From Tetrahymena thermophila SB210 (lineage: Eukaryota; Ciliophora; Oligohymenophorea; Hymenostomatida; Tetrahymenidae), in the NCBI RefSeq assembly GCF_000189635.1, contig NW_002476539.1:145334-209333 (forward strand): 64,000 nt of DNA, in the 5' to 3' direction. Below are positions 47,567-60,997 of this stretch, piece by piece. Under the pieces are notes generated by a model that was not told where the DNA came from, did not search any database, and saw only the letters and a program-made list of their open reading frames with translations. The stretch's first letter is position 1. The number at the start of each line of letters is the position of its first letter. Both the position numbers and the translations under genes were made by a program.

Positions 47567-50500
47567 ATGAAATTATTTGTAAATGCAGCTACAATAATAC
47601 TATTTAGTATTATCTAAATCTCACTATCTTAGTCACTACAATAGTTTTCTTCTATATATTCGTCTACTTACTCAAATAAGGTAGACACACTCGACAGGAT
47701 TAACTAAATTTAATTCATTGAGGTAGCAAGTAAGAAAGGGTTTGTGTTTGCCACAGCTGAAGCAGAAGGACTCATAATCCTTGACTCTAATAATAATAAT
47801 AAATTAATCTTTTAAGGTAAGTTGAGTGGCCCTCTTAATTAAGCAATCGCAGTAACTAGTGATGGTTAGCATGTGTTTATAAGTATGAATAACACTTTTT
47901 ATGCATATTAGTTTCTATATTCAGATAATTCATATAACTTGTATTAATATTATCAGAATCAGACTGATGTTTCTCAAATACAAAGAATACAGGTACTAGA
48001 AAATGAGAATCGAGTAATAATTGCCCATCTTTCTGGGCTGCTTACATTAGTTGATATAAGCAAGAGAGACAACTAAATTATAAGTATATTAGCTAATTAT
48101 ACTGTTTAGTCTACTTTGAGAGGACTCAAAATTACAAAGGATATGTTATGGGTAATAATTGCTGATTATAATTATGGTCTTATGGTTTTTTATTGGTAAG
48201 ACCAGACAAAAGCACAAACCAGTTTGAATCTAATTAATGTTGCAATATCACCTTCTGTTTCTCCTAGTTACTTTGTTATAACTTAGGATGGAAGGTACGT
48301 TATGATTATGGAATATTGGGATGGATTCAGTATTATTGATTTGTACCCTATTTAATAAAAGTACATTTAAAATTAATTTACAAATTTTACTGTGGATACT
48401 CCTCCCTTAGTAGTTCCCCATTGGTGGGTCGATCACGATACTTCCCCTGATAGCTTGGCAATTACTATGACAAATGATGAAAATTATGTGATGGTTGGGC
48501 AGAGATCTGTTGGTATTTACATTATTGACATTTCTAACAAATTGAACCCTAAATTATTCCAAATAATTTCAGCTCCGCTTGATTCACTTAGTCTCATTTT
48601 ATCTAAAGATTCATAGTAATAGTATCTTTATTATTCTAATGGAAATTCGTTACTAGCCTTTAAAAAATCAGAACCAAATTTAAATTTAGATGTACCTAAT
48701 ATATTGAATGTACAAAAGTCGACCAGCGTCAATGCAGGAAATAGCAAATGGAGGTGGACTGGAGCTGTAGAGATAAATAATTAATTTCTCTTTTAGAGTT
48801 CTTATGATTAAGGCTTGGCAATAATGGATTTGAGAGTCTCTCCTCAGCTTATGACTTCAGCATATTAAATACCAGTATAGACTAGTGGTGCATCTGTTGA
48901 TCAATTTATTCTTTTCGGTAGGAACGATATTTATTTGGCAGTACCTATTCAAACTTAGACAACTATGATGAATATATATAACATAACAGATAGAACAAAC
49001 CCTGTTTTAATTTAATCTCTACCATCTGATGACCCTTCTTATTCATATTCTATGGACATGAGCGATGATGAGACACTCTTTGTGTTTGATAACAATTTTA
49101 GCTTTGTTTTGTTTAATAGTACCACTATAGGTAAATTTACATAAATTAGCTAGTGGTAATTCTAAAATGGAATATTTGGCGGTATTGCAAATGGATTGAT
49201 TATTTCTCATGATAGTAATTATATTGTAGCTGTAGAAAGAGCTAGTGTTATTTGTGTTGTGGATATTTCAAATAAGAAAAACCCACAATTAGCTAGTTTT
49301 TCTAGAACTAATGGAGGAGAAAACATCATAAAAGCCAAATATGGGGTTAATAAAAAATATGCATTTATTGTGCAAGGCTTGTATGGTATTGATGTAATAG
49401 ACATGACTTAACTTCCACAAATAAAGGTTGTAAGCAGAGTTTAGACTTAAGGATATTCAAATTTTATGTCGCTTATATAGAATAACACATATGCTCTAGT
49501 GAGTTAGCTAGACATTGGTGAAATTAGTTTAGTTAATTATACAGATATTACTCAACCAAAAGTAGTGAGCACTTTTTAATATGTTAATGAGCATGCTACT
49601 TCTGTATGCGCTTCGCCTATAGATGACTACTTCTATATAATTAGTTAGAGCGGCCTGAGAGCAGTACCATTAAAAAGCAACACATACATTCATACTGAAA
49701 TATAATAAGTCTTAAATGCAAATACAGGTTCACCATAGCTTATTCATCTCAGTAAGTATCAGTCTTTGCTTGTTGGATAGCAAATTAATTATTAATTTCA
49801 GATTCTTCTTCCTACTCCTGGAATATAAATAACAAATGTTTATTACATAGAATATGGTCAATTATAAAGCTTGCCATATTGGATGAATTACAATCCTATT
49901 CAATAAACACTTTCTCTTAATATCGTTAAAGACTCTCTAGGTTAAAACTATGACACAAGTAAGAGAAATCAACTGATCTAAAATACAATAGTTGTTTAAT
50001 CAAATATTCCAGTCTTAGCTTCAGACTTAGTATTTACTAAGGCTGTACATGGAGTTGATTAAAGTTTAGATTAGGCAAATCAAATATTGAATTACTTCCA
50101 TAATATAGGTTTACTTGATAAATCTGATTTTGTAACCAGTGTTTTCTAATATTAAAAACCCCTAGGTATTAACCTTAATGGAATAAATTTCAGTGATTAA
50201 TTGCTAAATAATATTAAGCTAGTTCTACAAAACTCCGTAACATTAAATCCTATTTATTTTAATACTCAATCATCACTGAATATTTATTTAAACCCTCCTT
50301 AGAATCAAGGATCTCAGTTATTATATTACATTTCAGCATTACAGAGTAGAGTTTATATGTTTTTAACAATTGATTTATAGTATGGTATGTTTGTAAACAA
50401 AAATTATAATGGTTTGATTTCATCAACTACAAGCGCAAGAAACCAATTACAATTAGAAGGAGATCCATAGGTCTTAAATGCTTGTTTGAATAACAAGATA

Positions 50501-52969
50501 GAGGTTTTTATCCACGGAATTCAAAACGTTAATTCCACATCGAAAATATAAGAAATATTATAATTAGTTAACATCACTGTTTAGCTATAAGATAATACTA
50601 ATTATGACATAATTCAAAATTTCACTATAAATTAAGCATCTTTTTTTAGATTTAGAGACAGATTAGTCTTAAATCCTAATCCTAATATGAACTTGTAAGA
50701 TTAGGTCAATAGCTAATTTTCAAATGGAAAACTAGAAATAAAAACGCCAATAAGTATAGAGTTTTCATAAAGTTCTTTTATTATAATAGATAGCTAGACA
50801 GATCACTCACTTCCTCTAACATATAACGCTTACTTGATATAAGATGGATAATATATTTCCATTCCATCAAATTTTTGGCTTTAGTTTTCACCTTCTCTCC
50901 TCAAATTCACAGGTTAATGCAGTTATTCTGAATTCAATAACAAATATTGTTTCTTTTTGAATGTAACAGATTAATATTCAGTAGCAAGTGACACCTTTTG
51001 TGTAGTAACAAATTAAATACCATTTTTAATTATCCTTAATCTAGTTTTCTAAATTCTCGGTCCTATTATTTTTGTATTAGGACTTTACAAGTACTAAAAT
51101 ATCTTTTATAACTGGATCTATGCTCAAAAAAATTTATATTCAACAGAGATTGCTAAAATCAATCATACCTTTTATCATAGAACGATTTTTATTGGATAAA
51201 ACATGCAAATTGCGAACGAGATTTTTACAAAATTTATTAATGAATTCAATTAAGGCAGAATTTCAATAAGTGAAAGTCCTCAACCCGAAGACTAAACAAA
51301 TGTTAATGACATAGAGCATTCTTAAATTTAAGACAAAGCCAAAGAAATGGCTAAAAAAAATATTTCTTAAGAGCTTAATTTATCGAGAGATTTTTAAAAA
51401 AAGATAACAGATTTAGCTAAAACACCAAATCAAAAACAAACAAAAATAGAATAAACTTATCTCAGTTAAAGGGATTCATCTCTTTTATTTGAAAAGTTCA
51501 TAACAGACCTTCTTAATAATGATATATCATTTAGATTTGATGGAGAAGTTTAATTTGTAACTTCTTATAAAGAGTAACTAAAATCAAAATCTAACTTGCT
51601 GAGACTATCGATCAGGAGTCTTTTAGCTCGCCATCTTCTTGAAAAAGATAAAGTTACAACGAAAGCCTATAATTTCTTAAAATAATATTCGTTAGATTAA
51701 AAGAAATATACTAAAAATGATTGGTACAAACACTATGTGCATATCAACCATATGGAAGAAGATGAAGATAATGATGAAGCTAATTTATCTATTTTGCCAA
51801 TGTCACGTATTGCTGCCACACCATCAAATCTGAACCAGAACTTCAACAGCAATAATAATAATATAAATTTGTAAAGAAAATCAAATAATTGTAATATTCC
51901 TTAGTTAGCAATCAAGAAAGAATCTTTTGATTTGATTTTAAATACTATTAATATAGTGGAAGGAGAGGAAAATACAGCTTAAGAAGCTAATTAATAAGAA
52001 CTTCCTGTTAGAAATAAAAAAACTTCAATTTCAATTAAAGTAATTCAAAAATAAACTAGATCTAAGTTATTTTTGATGATAAATAGACATTTACTTAAAG
52101 AAATTTTATTTGCAGATACTCTTGGACTTGTTAATCCTTCTCCTTCAAGATATCGTCCTTGTTCTGGAGAATCAATCCATTTGGAAGAACATGAAATAGC
52201 CAGTGTGAGAGCTTTTACAAAGGCTAACAAATCTTATCTATCTGGACTGCGTAGAATATTTAAATTAGAATATGTACCTCTTGCCTCCTATGAAAACAGA
52301 AAGCTTCCTTAATGGCTGGATTACACATCTAAACAAGATCTATTTTTACTAAAAGGATGTCCTACTATAGAAGATTAATCTGAAATATTGTTGCGTTTTT
52401 ATAGTTAAAAACAATTCATTTTGAAGTAATTTTTGATTAAAATAGAATAAGATAAGACAGAAAACAATTAATTAAACAGAATTTTCTTTTAAAAGTAGTT
52501 AAATAACAGCTAAAATAATATATAAACCTAACTAAGATTTGGGCACTCTAAATACTATAGTGAAAATAATTAAGATTAGCATTCTGTGGCAGGTACTCCA
52601 AATCCATAAAAAAGCATATTAAATTCAAATTAAAATTTCTTTAAAGGAATATAAAAATCAACATTTTAAGCAACAGCCCTTAATTTAAATTAAAATTATT
52701 TGGGAGAATCCTAAAGTAATGCAGATGATGAAATTATAAGCATGGAAGGAGAGGATATTTAAGAAAATGGTCTTAAGGGATCTAATTTAAAATCAAATTA
52801 TTAAATACAATCTTAAGACATTATTCTTAGTCAAAAAAACACTGCTAGAACAAAATAAGATGAATAATTAGAGTGTTAAGATAATAAGATAAACAAATAC
52901 AGTTTTGATGTTTTAAATATCAAAACAAACAGATAAGCTGAAGAATAGAATGAAGAATAAAATGAGTGA
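47567..52969 (+). CDS. surface protein copy 1: signal peptide, LVIVD-repeat propeller, cadherin-like domain, TM, long tail (1800 aa)
   Basis: Intronless ORF, ATG 47567 to TGA 52967-52969 (1801 codons). Residues 1-20 are a signal peptide (MKLFVNAATIILFSIIQISL). Residues about 45-720 contain LVIVD-type beta-propeller repeats, seen as GLIILDS, LLTLVDISKR, GIYIIDISNKLNP, ICVVDISNKKNPQ and GIDVIDM. Residues about 830-1135 end in a dystroglycan-type cadherin-like fold (FWLQFSPSLLKFTGQ). One TM lies near 1150-1175 (FLIILNLVFQILGPIIFVLG). The tail of about 620 residues carries a Q/N/E/K-rich region and a conserved block (YLSGLRRIFKLEYVPLASYE, PQWLDYTSKQDL). The architecture suggests a cell-surface receptor or adhesion molecule; ligand unknown. 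It is the first of three tandem paralogues; copies 1 and 2 are near-identical over most of their length. Confidence 0.88.
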
Positions 52970-55609
52970 ATTTTTTGAATAATTTAATTCATTTTTACTT
53001 ATCTTAAAAAGATTGTAAATTAGCTAAATAGCTAACTAAATATCTCATTAACTATTATAATTTTACTAAATTACTTAACTATTTTGCTTTTTGAAATTAT
53101 TGTTTGAAATTTCTATCATTTTTTCAATCAAAATAATTTAAATTTATATACTAAAATAATAATTTATATTTAGTGTGAATGTATGCTAAATCTCATTAAT
53201 TACTTGTTAATATTATAAAATTTATTAGTTGTATTCTTATTAATTGAATTAAATATTATTTTTAATAAATGATTTAGATAGTTTAAATTCTAATTTTAAC
53301 AAAAAATTTTGTTTAATTTTATTTGAGGCAGAAGAAATCACCATAAACATTAATGACAACTAACTAATATTGAAATAGAAGCACGAAGAAAATATCTTAA
53401 TCATTTTTAAGGAAATTCTAAAGATAAAATTAATAATTTTAAAATAATTTGATACTATGTTTAACATAATTTAAATATTTATAATTTTAATCAAAATATA
53501 GTTTGGCCTTAATAAATCAAAAATATTTTGATGCTCTTTTTATAAATAAATAACTTAAACCATTTTTTTAAGCTTTACTTGTAAATAGTCTTATTTTTTC
53601 GTTAGTAAAATAAGTAATTTGTTGATCCATTGTAAAAATTATTAAAAAAAAAATTAGTTCTAGTAAAGATTAATATGGTAAATATAAAAATTGCAATTTT
53701 TCCTCTTTAATAAAATGAACTTTCTAACTATTTTTTAGCAAGAAAACTTTATATTAATTATTTATTTATTGAATTAGTTAATTAAAAAGGATTTATACTG
53801 TATTTCCTCTAATTTAAGAAACATTAATTTTATAAATTTAGAGATATTATCTTAATAAGAAAAATTGAGTAAAAAATTAGGAGGAGGGGGTTTGAGCTCT
53901 TAGTTTATGATAATTTATAGTAAATGGTTACATTTAGAATTCAAAGAAAATTTGCATCTAAAAGTAAAATTGATTATAATTATCAAATAAATTGAAAATA
54001 ATTTTTAAAACAAAAGAATAAAAAGTATTAAAGGGGATTTTATTTTTTAAAAATGAAAAATTTAAATAAATTTAAATACTGTTTATTATCACATTAATCA
54101 TACTTGAATAAAATAAAGAGCAGTAAAAAGTATTTATACCTTTAGTTTCTTACACTTCTTATTAGAATTACACATCTTTCTTTAGATATTTTTAATTATC
54201 GAAAACTGAATGGGAAAAAAAATATTAAGATTAATTTTTTTTGCTTTTATAAATTGTTAGATTCATCAAAAATATTTGCATATAGAAAAAATCTAATTAA
54301 TAAAAAATATTTAATAATACTTTTTGAAATATTTCTAATAAATATTCTTATTCTAAAAAATGTTAATTAAGTAACACCATTTAAAAGTAATTTGTAAATT
54401 AATTTTTTAATTTTGTAATAATAATATCATCATTTTTCTATTGTTTAAAGTGAGTAAACTAATTAACAAGAATATAGATAATAAAAATAACAAATATAAA
54501 AACATAATTAAGTTTATTTAAAAATTTGATGATAGATAAAAGTATAAAAATATAGAGTGGATTTGAAGTAAAAACAATATAATTAATGCTATTAAGAAAA
54601 TAACAGATTTAAGATTTTAAGAAAAAAAAATTTAAATTGTTTTGCTAATTAATTTTAGTTTTTGTAGTCTTTCATAAATCATTATTATATAAATTAATAG
54701 GATTTTTTTATTAATCAAAATATTGTTTTACCAAATTTTTTTGATACTGCATTAAGAATTTTTAAATGCAAATAATTGAAAGAAAAATAATTCAATTAAA
54801 GAGCCAGACTCAAAAACTATCAATTTCTAAATTTTTTTTAGTCTTTATAAAAGAATAATAATTTATATTTTCACATATTTAGAAAAATTGAGTTTTTTTC
54901 AATAATTTACAAACTTATTCATATTGGAAAGATAAATAAAATGATATTTTCACAAAAATATTAAAACTTGTAAATAATTAGAAAAATTAACTATAACTTT
55001 GGTTATTATTTATCTTTTCATGTACATCATATTCTTTCCTTTTATTTAAATGTAAAAAGAAAGAGTTTTAGCTAATTACTTTTCAGTGTAAATACTAAAT
55101 AAAATTCATGCTATTTAATTTAATGAGGATTACAAAAATAATTTACAAGCAAATTATCTTTTGTATCTTGAAATTTTGTAATTAAAATATATGCTTTTTT
55201 AATTAACTAAAGTGATAGAGCTATCAATATTGATTAAAATTCATAATTCATAGGCAAATCTTATATAAATATATGGAGCATGAATAATTAAATTCTGTGT
55301 AGTTTTTAGGCGAAAATAAACGATATACAGATTCTTAATTTTTAATGGTAATATTTGATTGTTTTATTCATTCTGATTTACTTTTAATTGACCTCTGCTA
55401 TTTTATAATTAGCCATGCTTTGGTTAGATGCGAGAGTTGTTTAGATTTTCTAAATAAAATATGCTTTTCATTAATATATAATTGATTATGAATACAATAA
55501 TATAATTAAGATTTTAATAAGTAAACAAATTTAAGTGTATATTTCTTTCTTTTAAAGCAAGATTTTTAGCTTAATTCTCTGATTGATTAGCATCAACTCC
55601 AAATATAAA
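52970..55609. other. spacer between surface-protein copies 1 and 2
   Basis: The first 200 nt match the 3' flank of copy 2 (61000-61190). About 53180-53860 is unique to this spacer. From about 53865 the sequence matches the spacer before copy 3, starting with a G-rich box (GGAGGAGGGGGTTTGAGCTC, about 53880). No gene seen. Confidence 0.7.
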
Positions 55610-58600
55610 ATGAAATTATTTGCAAATGCAGCTACAATAATACTATTTAATATTATCTAAATCTCTCTATCCTAGTCTTTACAATAATTTTCTTCTATAT
55701 ATTCGTCTACTTACTCAAATAAGGTAGATACTCACGACAGGATTAACTAAATTTAATTCATAGAGGTAGCAAGCAAGAAAGGGTTTGTTTTTGCAACAGC
55801 TGAAGTAGAAGGACTCATAATCCTTGATTCAAATAATGATAATAAATTAATCTTTTAAGGTAAGTTGAGTGGCCCTCTTTATTAAGCAATCGCAGTGACT
55901 AGTGATGGTTAGCATGTGTTTTTAAGTATTAATAACACTTTTTGTGTATATTAATTTTTATATTCAAATAATTCATATGGCTTGTATTAATATTATTAGA
56001 ATAAGACAGATGTTTCTTAAATACAAAGAATATAAGTACTAGAAAATGAGAATCGAGTAATAATTGCCCATTTTTCTGGACTGCTTACATTAGTTGATAT
56101 AAGCAAGAGAGACAACTAAATTATAAGTATATTAGCTAATTATACTGTTTAGTCTACTTTGAGAGGACTCAAAATTACAAAGGATATGTTGTGGATAATA
56201 CTTTCTGATTATAATTATGGTCTTATGGTTTTTTATTGGTAAGACCAGACAAATGCGCAAAAGACTTTGAATTTAATTAATGTTGCAATATCACCTTCTG
56301 TTTCTCCTAGTTACTTTGTAATAACTTAGGATGGAAGGTATGTCATGATAGTTGAATATTGGGATGGATTTAGTATTATTGATTTGTATCCTATTTAATA
56401 AAAGTATATTTAAAATTAATTTACAAATTTTACTGTGGATACTCCTCCCTTAGTAGTTCGCCGTTGGTGGATTGATCACAATAGTGCACCTAATAGCTTG
56501 GCTATTACTATGACAAATAATGAAAATTATGTGATGGTTGGGCAAAGATCTGTTGGTATTTACATTATTGACATTTCTAACAAATTGAACCCTAAATTAT
56601 TCCAAATAATTTCAGCTCCACTTGATTCACTTAGTCTCATTTTATCTAAAGATTCATAGTAATAGTATCTTTATTATTCTAATGGAAATTCGTTACTAGC
56701 CTTTAAAAAATCAGAACCAAATTTAAATTTAGATGTACCTAATATATTGAATGTACAAAAATCGACTAGCGTCAATGCAGGAAACAGCAGATGGAGGTGG
56801 ACTGGAGCTGTAGATATAAATAATTAATTTCTCTTTTAGAGTTCTTAAGATTAAGGCTTGGCAATAATGGATTTGAGGGTGTCTCCACAGCTTATGACTC
56901 CAGCATATTAAATACCAGTTAATATAAGTGGAGGATCTGTAGATTCATTTTTTCTCTTTGGTAAGAGCCATATTTATTTGGCAGTCCCTATTCAAACTTT
57001 GACAACCATGATGAATATATATAACATAACAGATAGAACAAACCCTATTTTAATTTAATCTATACCATCTGATGATCCTTCTTATTCATATTCTATGGAC
57101 ATGAGCGATGATGAGACACTCTTTGTGTTTGATAACCATTTTAGCTTTGTTTTGTTTAATAGTACCACTATAGGTAAATTTACATAAATTAGCTAGTGGT
57201 AATTCTAAAATGGAATATTTGGCGGTATTGCAAATGGATTGATTATTTCTCATGATAGTAATTATATTGTCGCTGTAGAAAGAGCTAGTGTTATTTGTGT
57301 TGTGGATATTTCAAATAAGAAAAACCCACAATTAGCTAGTTTTTCTAGAACCAATGGAGGAGAAAATATTATAAAAGCCAAATATGGCTCTAATAAACAA
57401 TATGCTTTCATAGTGCAAGGCTTATATGGTATTGATGTAATAGACATGAATTCTCTTCCTGAACTAAATATTGTAAGCAGAGTTTAGATTCAGGGTTATT
57501 CGAACTTTATTTCTCTTATATAAAATAACACATATGCTCTAGTGAGTTAGCTAGATATTGGTGAAATTAGTTTGGTTAATTATACAGATATTACTCAACC
57601 AAAAATAATAAGCACATTCTAATACGTTAATGAGCATGCTGCTTCTGTATGCACTTCGCCTTTTGATGACTTCTTCTACATACTCAGCCAGAATGGTCTG
57701 AGAACAGTACCATTAAAAAGCAACACATATATTCATACTGAAATATAATAAGTCTTAAATGCAAATACAGGTTCACCATAGCTTATTCATCTCAGTAAGT
57801 ATCAGTCTTTGCTTGTTGGATAGCAAATTAACTATTAATTTCAGATTCTTCTTCCTACTCCTGGAATATAAATAACAAATGTTTATTACATATAATATGG
57901 ACAGTTATAAAGCTTGCCATATTGGATGAATTACAATCCTATTCAATAAACACTTTCACTTAATATCGTTAAAGGCTCTCTAGGTTAAAATTATGATACA
58001 AGTAAGTTAAATCAACTAATCTAAAATACAATCGTAGTTTAATCAAATATTCCAGTCTTAGCTTCAGACTTAGTATTTACGAAGGATGTACATGGAGTTG
58101 ATTAAAGTTTAGATTAGGCAAATCAAATTTTGAATTACTTCCATAATATAGGTTTACTTGATAAATCTGATTTTGTAACCAGCGTTTTCTAATATTAAAA
58201 ACCCCTCGGTATTAACCTTAATGGAATAAATTTCAGTGATTAATTGCTAAATAATATTAAGCTAGTTCTATAAAACTCTGTAACACTAAATCCTATTTTT
58301 TTTAATACTCAATCATCACTAAATATTAATTTAAACCCTCCTTAGAATCAAGGATATCAGTTATTATATTATATTTCAGCATTACAGAGTAGAGTTTATA
58401 TGTTTTTAACTATTGATTTATAGTATGGTATGTTTGTAAACAAAAATTATAATGGTTTGATTTCATCTACTACAAGTGCAAGAAACCAACTAAGATTAGA
58501 AGGAGATCCATAGGTCTTGAATGCTTGTTTGAATAACAAGATAGAGGTTTTTATCTATGGAATTCAAAACACTAATTTCACATCGAAAAAAGAGGAATTA

Positions 58601-60997
58601 TTATAATTAGTAAACATCACTGTCTAGCTATAAGATAATACTAATTATGACATTATACAAAATTTTACTATAAATTAAGCATCTTTTTTTTAAATTAGAG
58701 ACAGATTAGTCTTAAATCCTAATCCTAATATGAACTTGTAAAATTAGGTCAACAGCTAGTTTTCTGATGGAAACTTACAAATAAAAACCTCAATAAGTAT
58801 AGAGTTTTCATAAAGTTCTTTTATTATAGTAGATAGCTAGACAGATCAATCTCTTCCTCTCACATATAACGCTTATTTGATAAAAAACGGATAATATATT
58901 TCTATTCCATCAAATTTTTGGCTTTAGTTTTAGCCTTCTCTCCTTAAATTTACAGGTTAATGCAGTTATTCTGAATTCAATAATAAATATTGCTTCTTTT
59001 TGAATGTAACAGATTAATACTCAGTAGCAAGTGACACCTTTTGTGTAGTTACAAATTAAATACCATTTTTAACTATCCTTAACCTAGTTTTCTAAATTCT
59101 CGGTCCTATTGTTTTTGTCTTGGGACTTTACAAGTACTAAAATATCTTTTATAACTGGATCTTTGCTCAAAAAAATTTATATTCAACAGAGTATGCTAAA
59201 ATCAATCATACCTTTTATCATAGAACGATTTTTATTGGATAAAACATGCAAATTGCGAACGAGATTTTCACAAAATTTATTAATGAATTCAATTAAGGCA
59301 GAATTACAATAAGTGAAAATCCTATACCAGAAGACTAAACAAACGTTAATGACATGGAACATTCTTAAATTTAAGACAAAGCCAAAGAAATGGCTAAAAA
59401 AAATATTTCTTAAGAGCTTAATTTATCGAGAGATTTTTAAAAAAAGATAACAGATTTAGCTAAAACACCAAATCAAAAACAAACAAAAATAGAATAAACT
59501 TATCTCAGTTAAAGGGATTTATCTCTTTTATTTGAAAAGTTCATAGCAGACCTTCTTAAGAACCATATATCATTTATATTTGATGGAGAAGTTTAACTTG
59601 TTACTTCATATAAAGAGTACATAGAATCAAAATCTAACTTACTGAGACTATCTATCAGGAGTCTTTTAGCTCGACATCTTCTTGAAAAAGATAAAATCAC
59701 CATGAAAGCCTATAACTTCCTAAAATAATATTCGAAAGATTAAAAGAAATATACTAAAAATGATTGGTACAAGCACTATGTGCACATCAAGCATATGGAA
59801 GAAGATGAAGATAATGATGAAGCAAATTTATCTATTTTGCCAATGGCACGTATTGCTGCCTCACCATCAAATCTGAATTAGAACTTCAACAATAATATTA
59901 ATATAAATTAGTAAAATAAATCTTATAATTGTAATATTCCTTAATTATCAATCAAGAAAGAATCTTTTGATTTGGCTTTAAATACTTTTAATATAGAGGA
60001 AGAAGAGGAAAATACAGCTTAAGAAGCTTATTAGCAAGAAATTCCTGTTAGAAATAAAAAAACTTCAATTTCAATTAAAGTAATTTAAAAATAAACTAGA
60101 TCTAAGTTATTTTCGATGATAAATAGACATTTACTTAAAGAAATTTTATTTGCAGATACTCTTGGACTTGTAAATCCTTCTCCTCCAAGATATCGTCCTT
60201 GTTCTGGTGAATCAATTCATTTGGAAGAACATGAAATAGCCAGTGTGAGAGCTTTTACAAAAGCTAACAAATCTTATTTATCTGGACTGCGTAGAATATT
60301 TAAATTAGAATATGTACCTCTTGCATCCTATGAAAACAGAAAACTTCCTTAATGGCTAGATTACACATCTAAACAAGATCTATTTTTACTAAAAGGATGT
60401 CCTACTATAGAAGATTAATCTGAAATATTGTTGCGTTTTTATAATTAAAAACAATTCATTTTGAAGTAATTTTTGATCAAAATAGAATAAGATAAAACAG
60501 AAGACTCATAATTAAATAGAATTGTTTTATAAAAGTAATTAAATAGCAGCTAAAATAATACATAAAACTAATTAAGATATAGGAACACTAAATAGTACAG
60601 TGAAAATAATTAAGATTAGCATCCTGTGGTATTCACTCCAATCCAATTAAAAAGTATATTAAATTCAAATTAAAATTTCTTTTAAGGAAATTAAAAATTA
60701 ACAATTTAAGCAACAACATTTAATTAAAATGAAAACAATTTTGGAGAATCCTAAAGTAATGCAGATGATGAAATTATAAGCATGGAAGGAGAAGATATTT
60801 AAGAAAATACTCTAAAGGAATATACTTTAAAATCAAATTATTAAATATAATCTTAAGAGATTATTCTCGGTCAAAAAAATGCTCCTAGAACAAATTAAGA
60901 TTAATAATAAGAGCGTTAAGATAATAAGATAAACAAATACAGATTTGATGTTTTAAATATCAAATCAAACAGTTAAAATGAATAATAAAATGAATGA
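55610..60997 (+). CDS. surface protein copy 2 (LVIVD / cadherin-like / TM), 1795 aa
   Basis: ATG 55610 to TGA 60995-60997, 1796 codons, no intron, same domain order as copy 1. Differences are scattered, many at third positions, with a few whole-codon indels in the Asn-rich tail (NSNNNNINL in copy 1, NNNINI here) and a shortened C-terminus (SNSQNEQQNE). The open frame is fully preserved over 5.4 kb, indicating selection or recent duplication. Propeller motifs GIYIIDISNKLNP and VICVVDISNKKNP are unchanged; substitutions cluster in loops such as RRWWIDHNSAPNS versus HWWVDHDTSPDS in copy 1. Expressed function is expected to match copy 1, possibly with different ligand-facing loops (inference). 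Confidence 0.88.

Noticed and set aside
49219-49404. Minus-strand frames inside the surface-protein genes (also 52045-52230, 57262-57447)
   Set aside because: Antisense shadows; the same shadow recurs in copies 1 and 2 because the coding strand is conserved.
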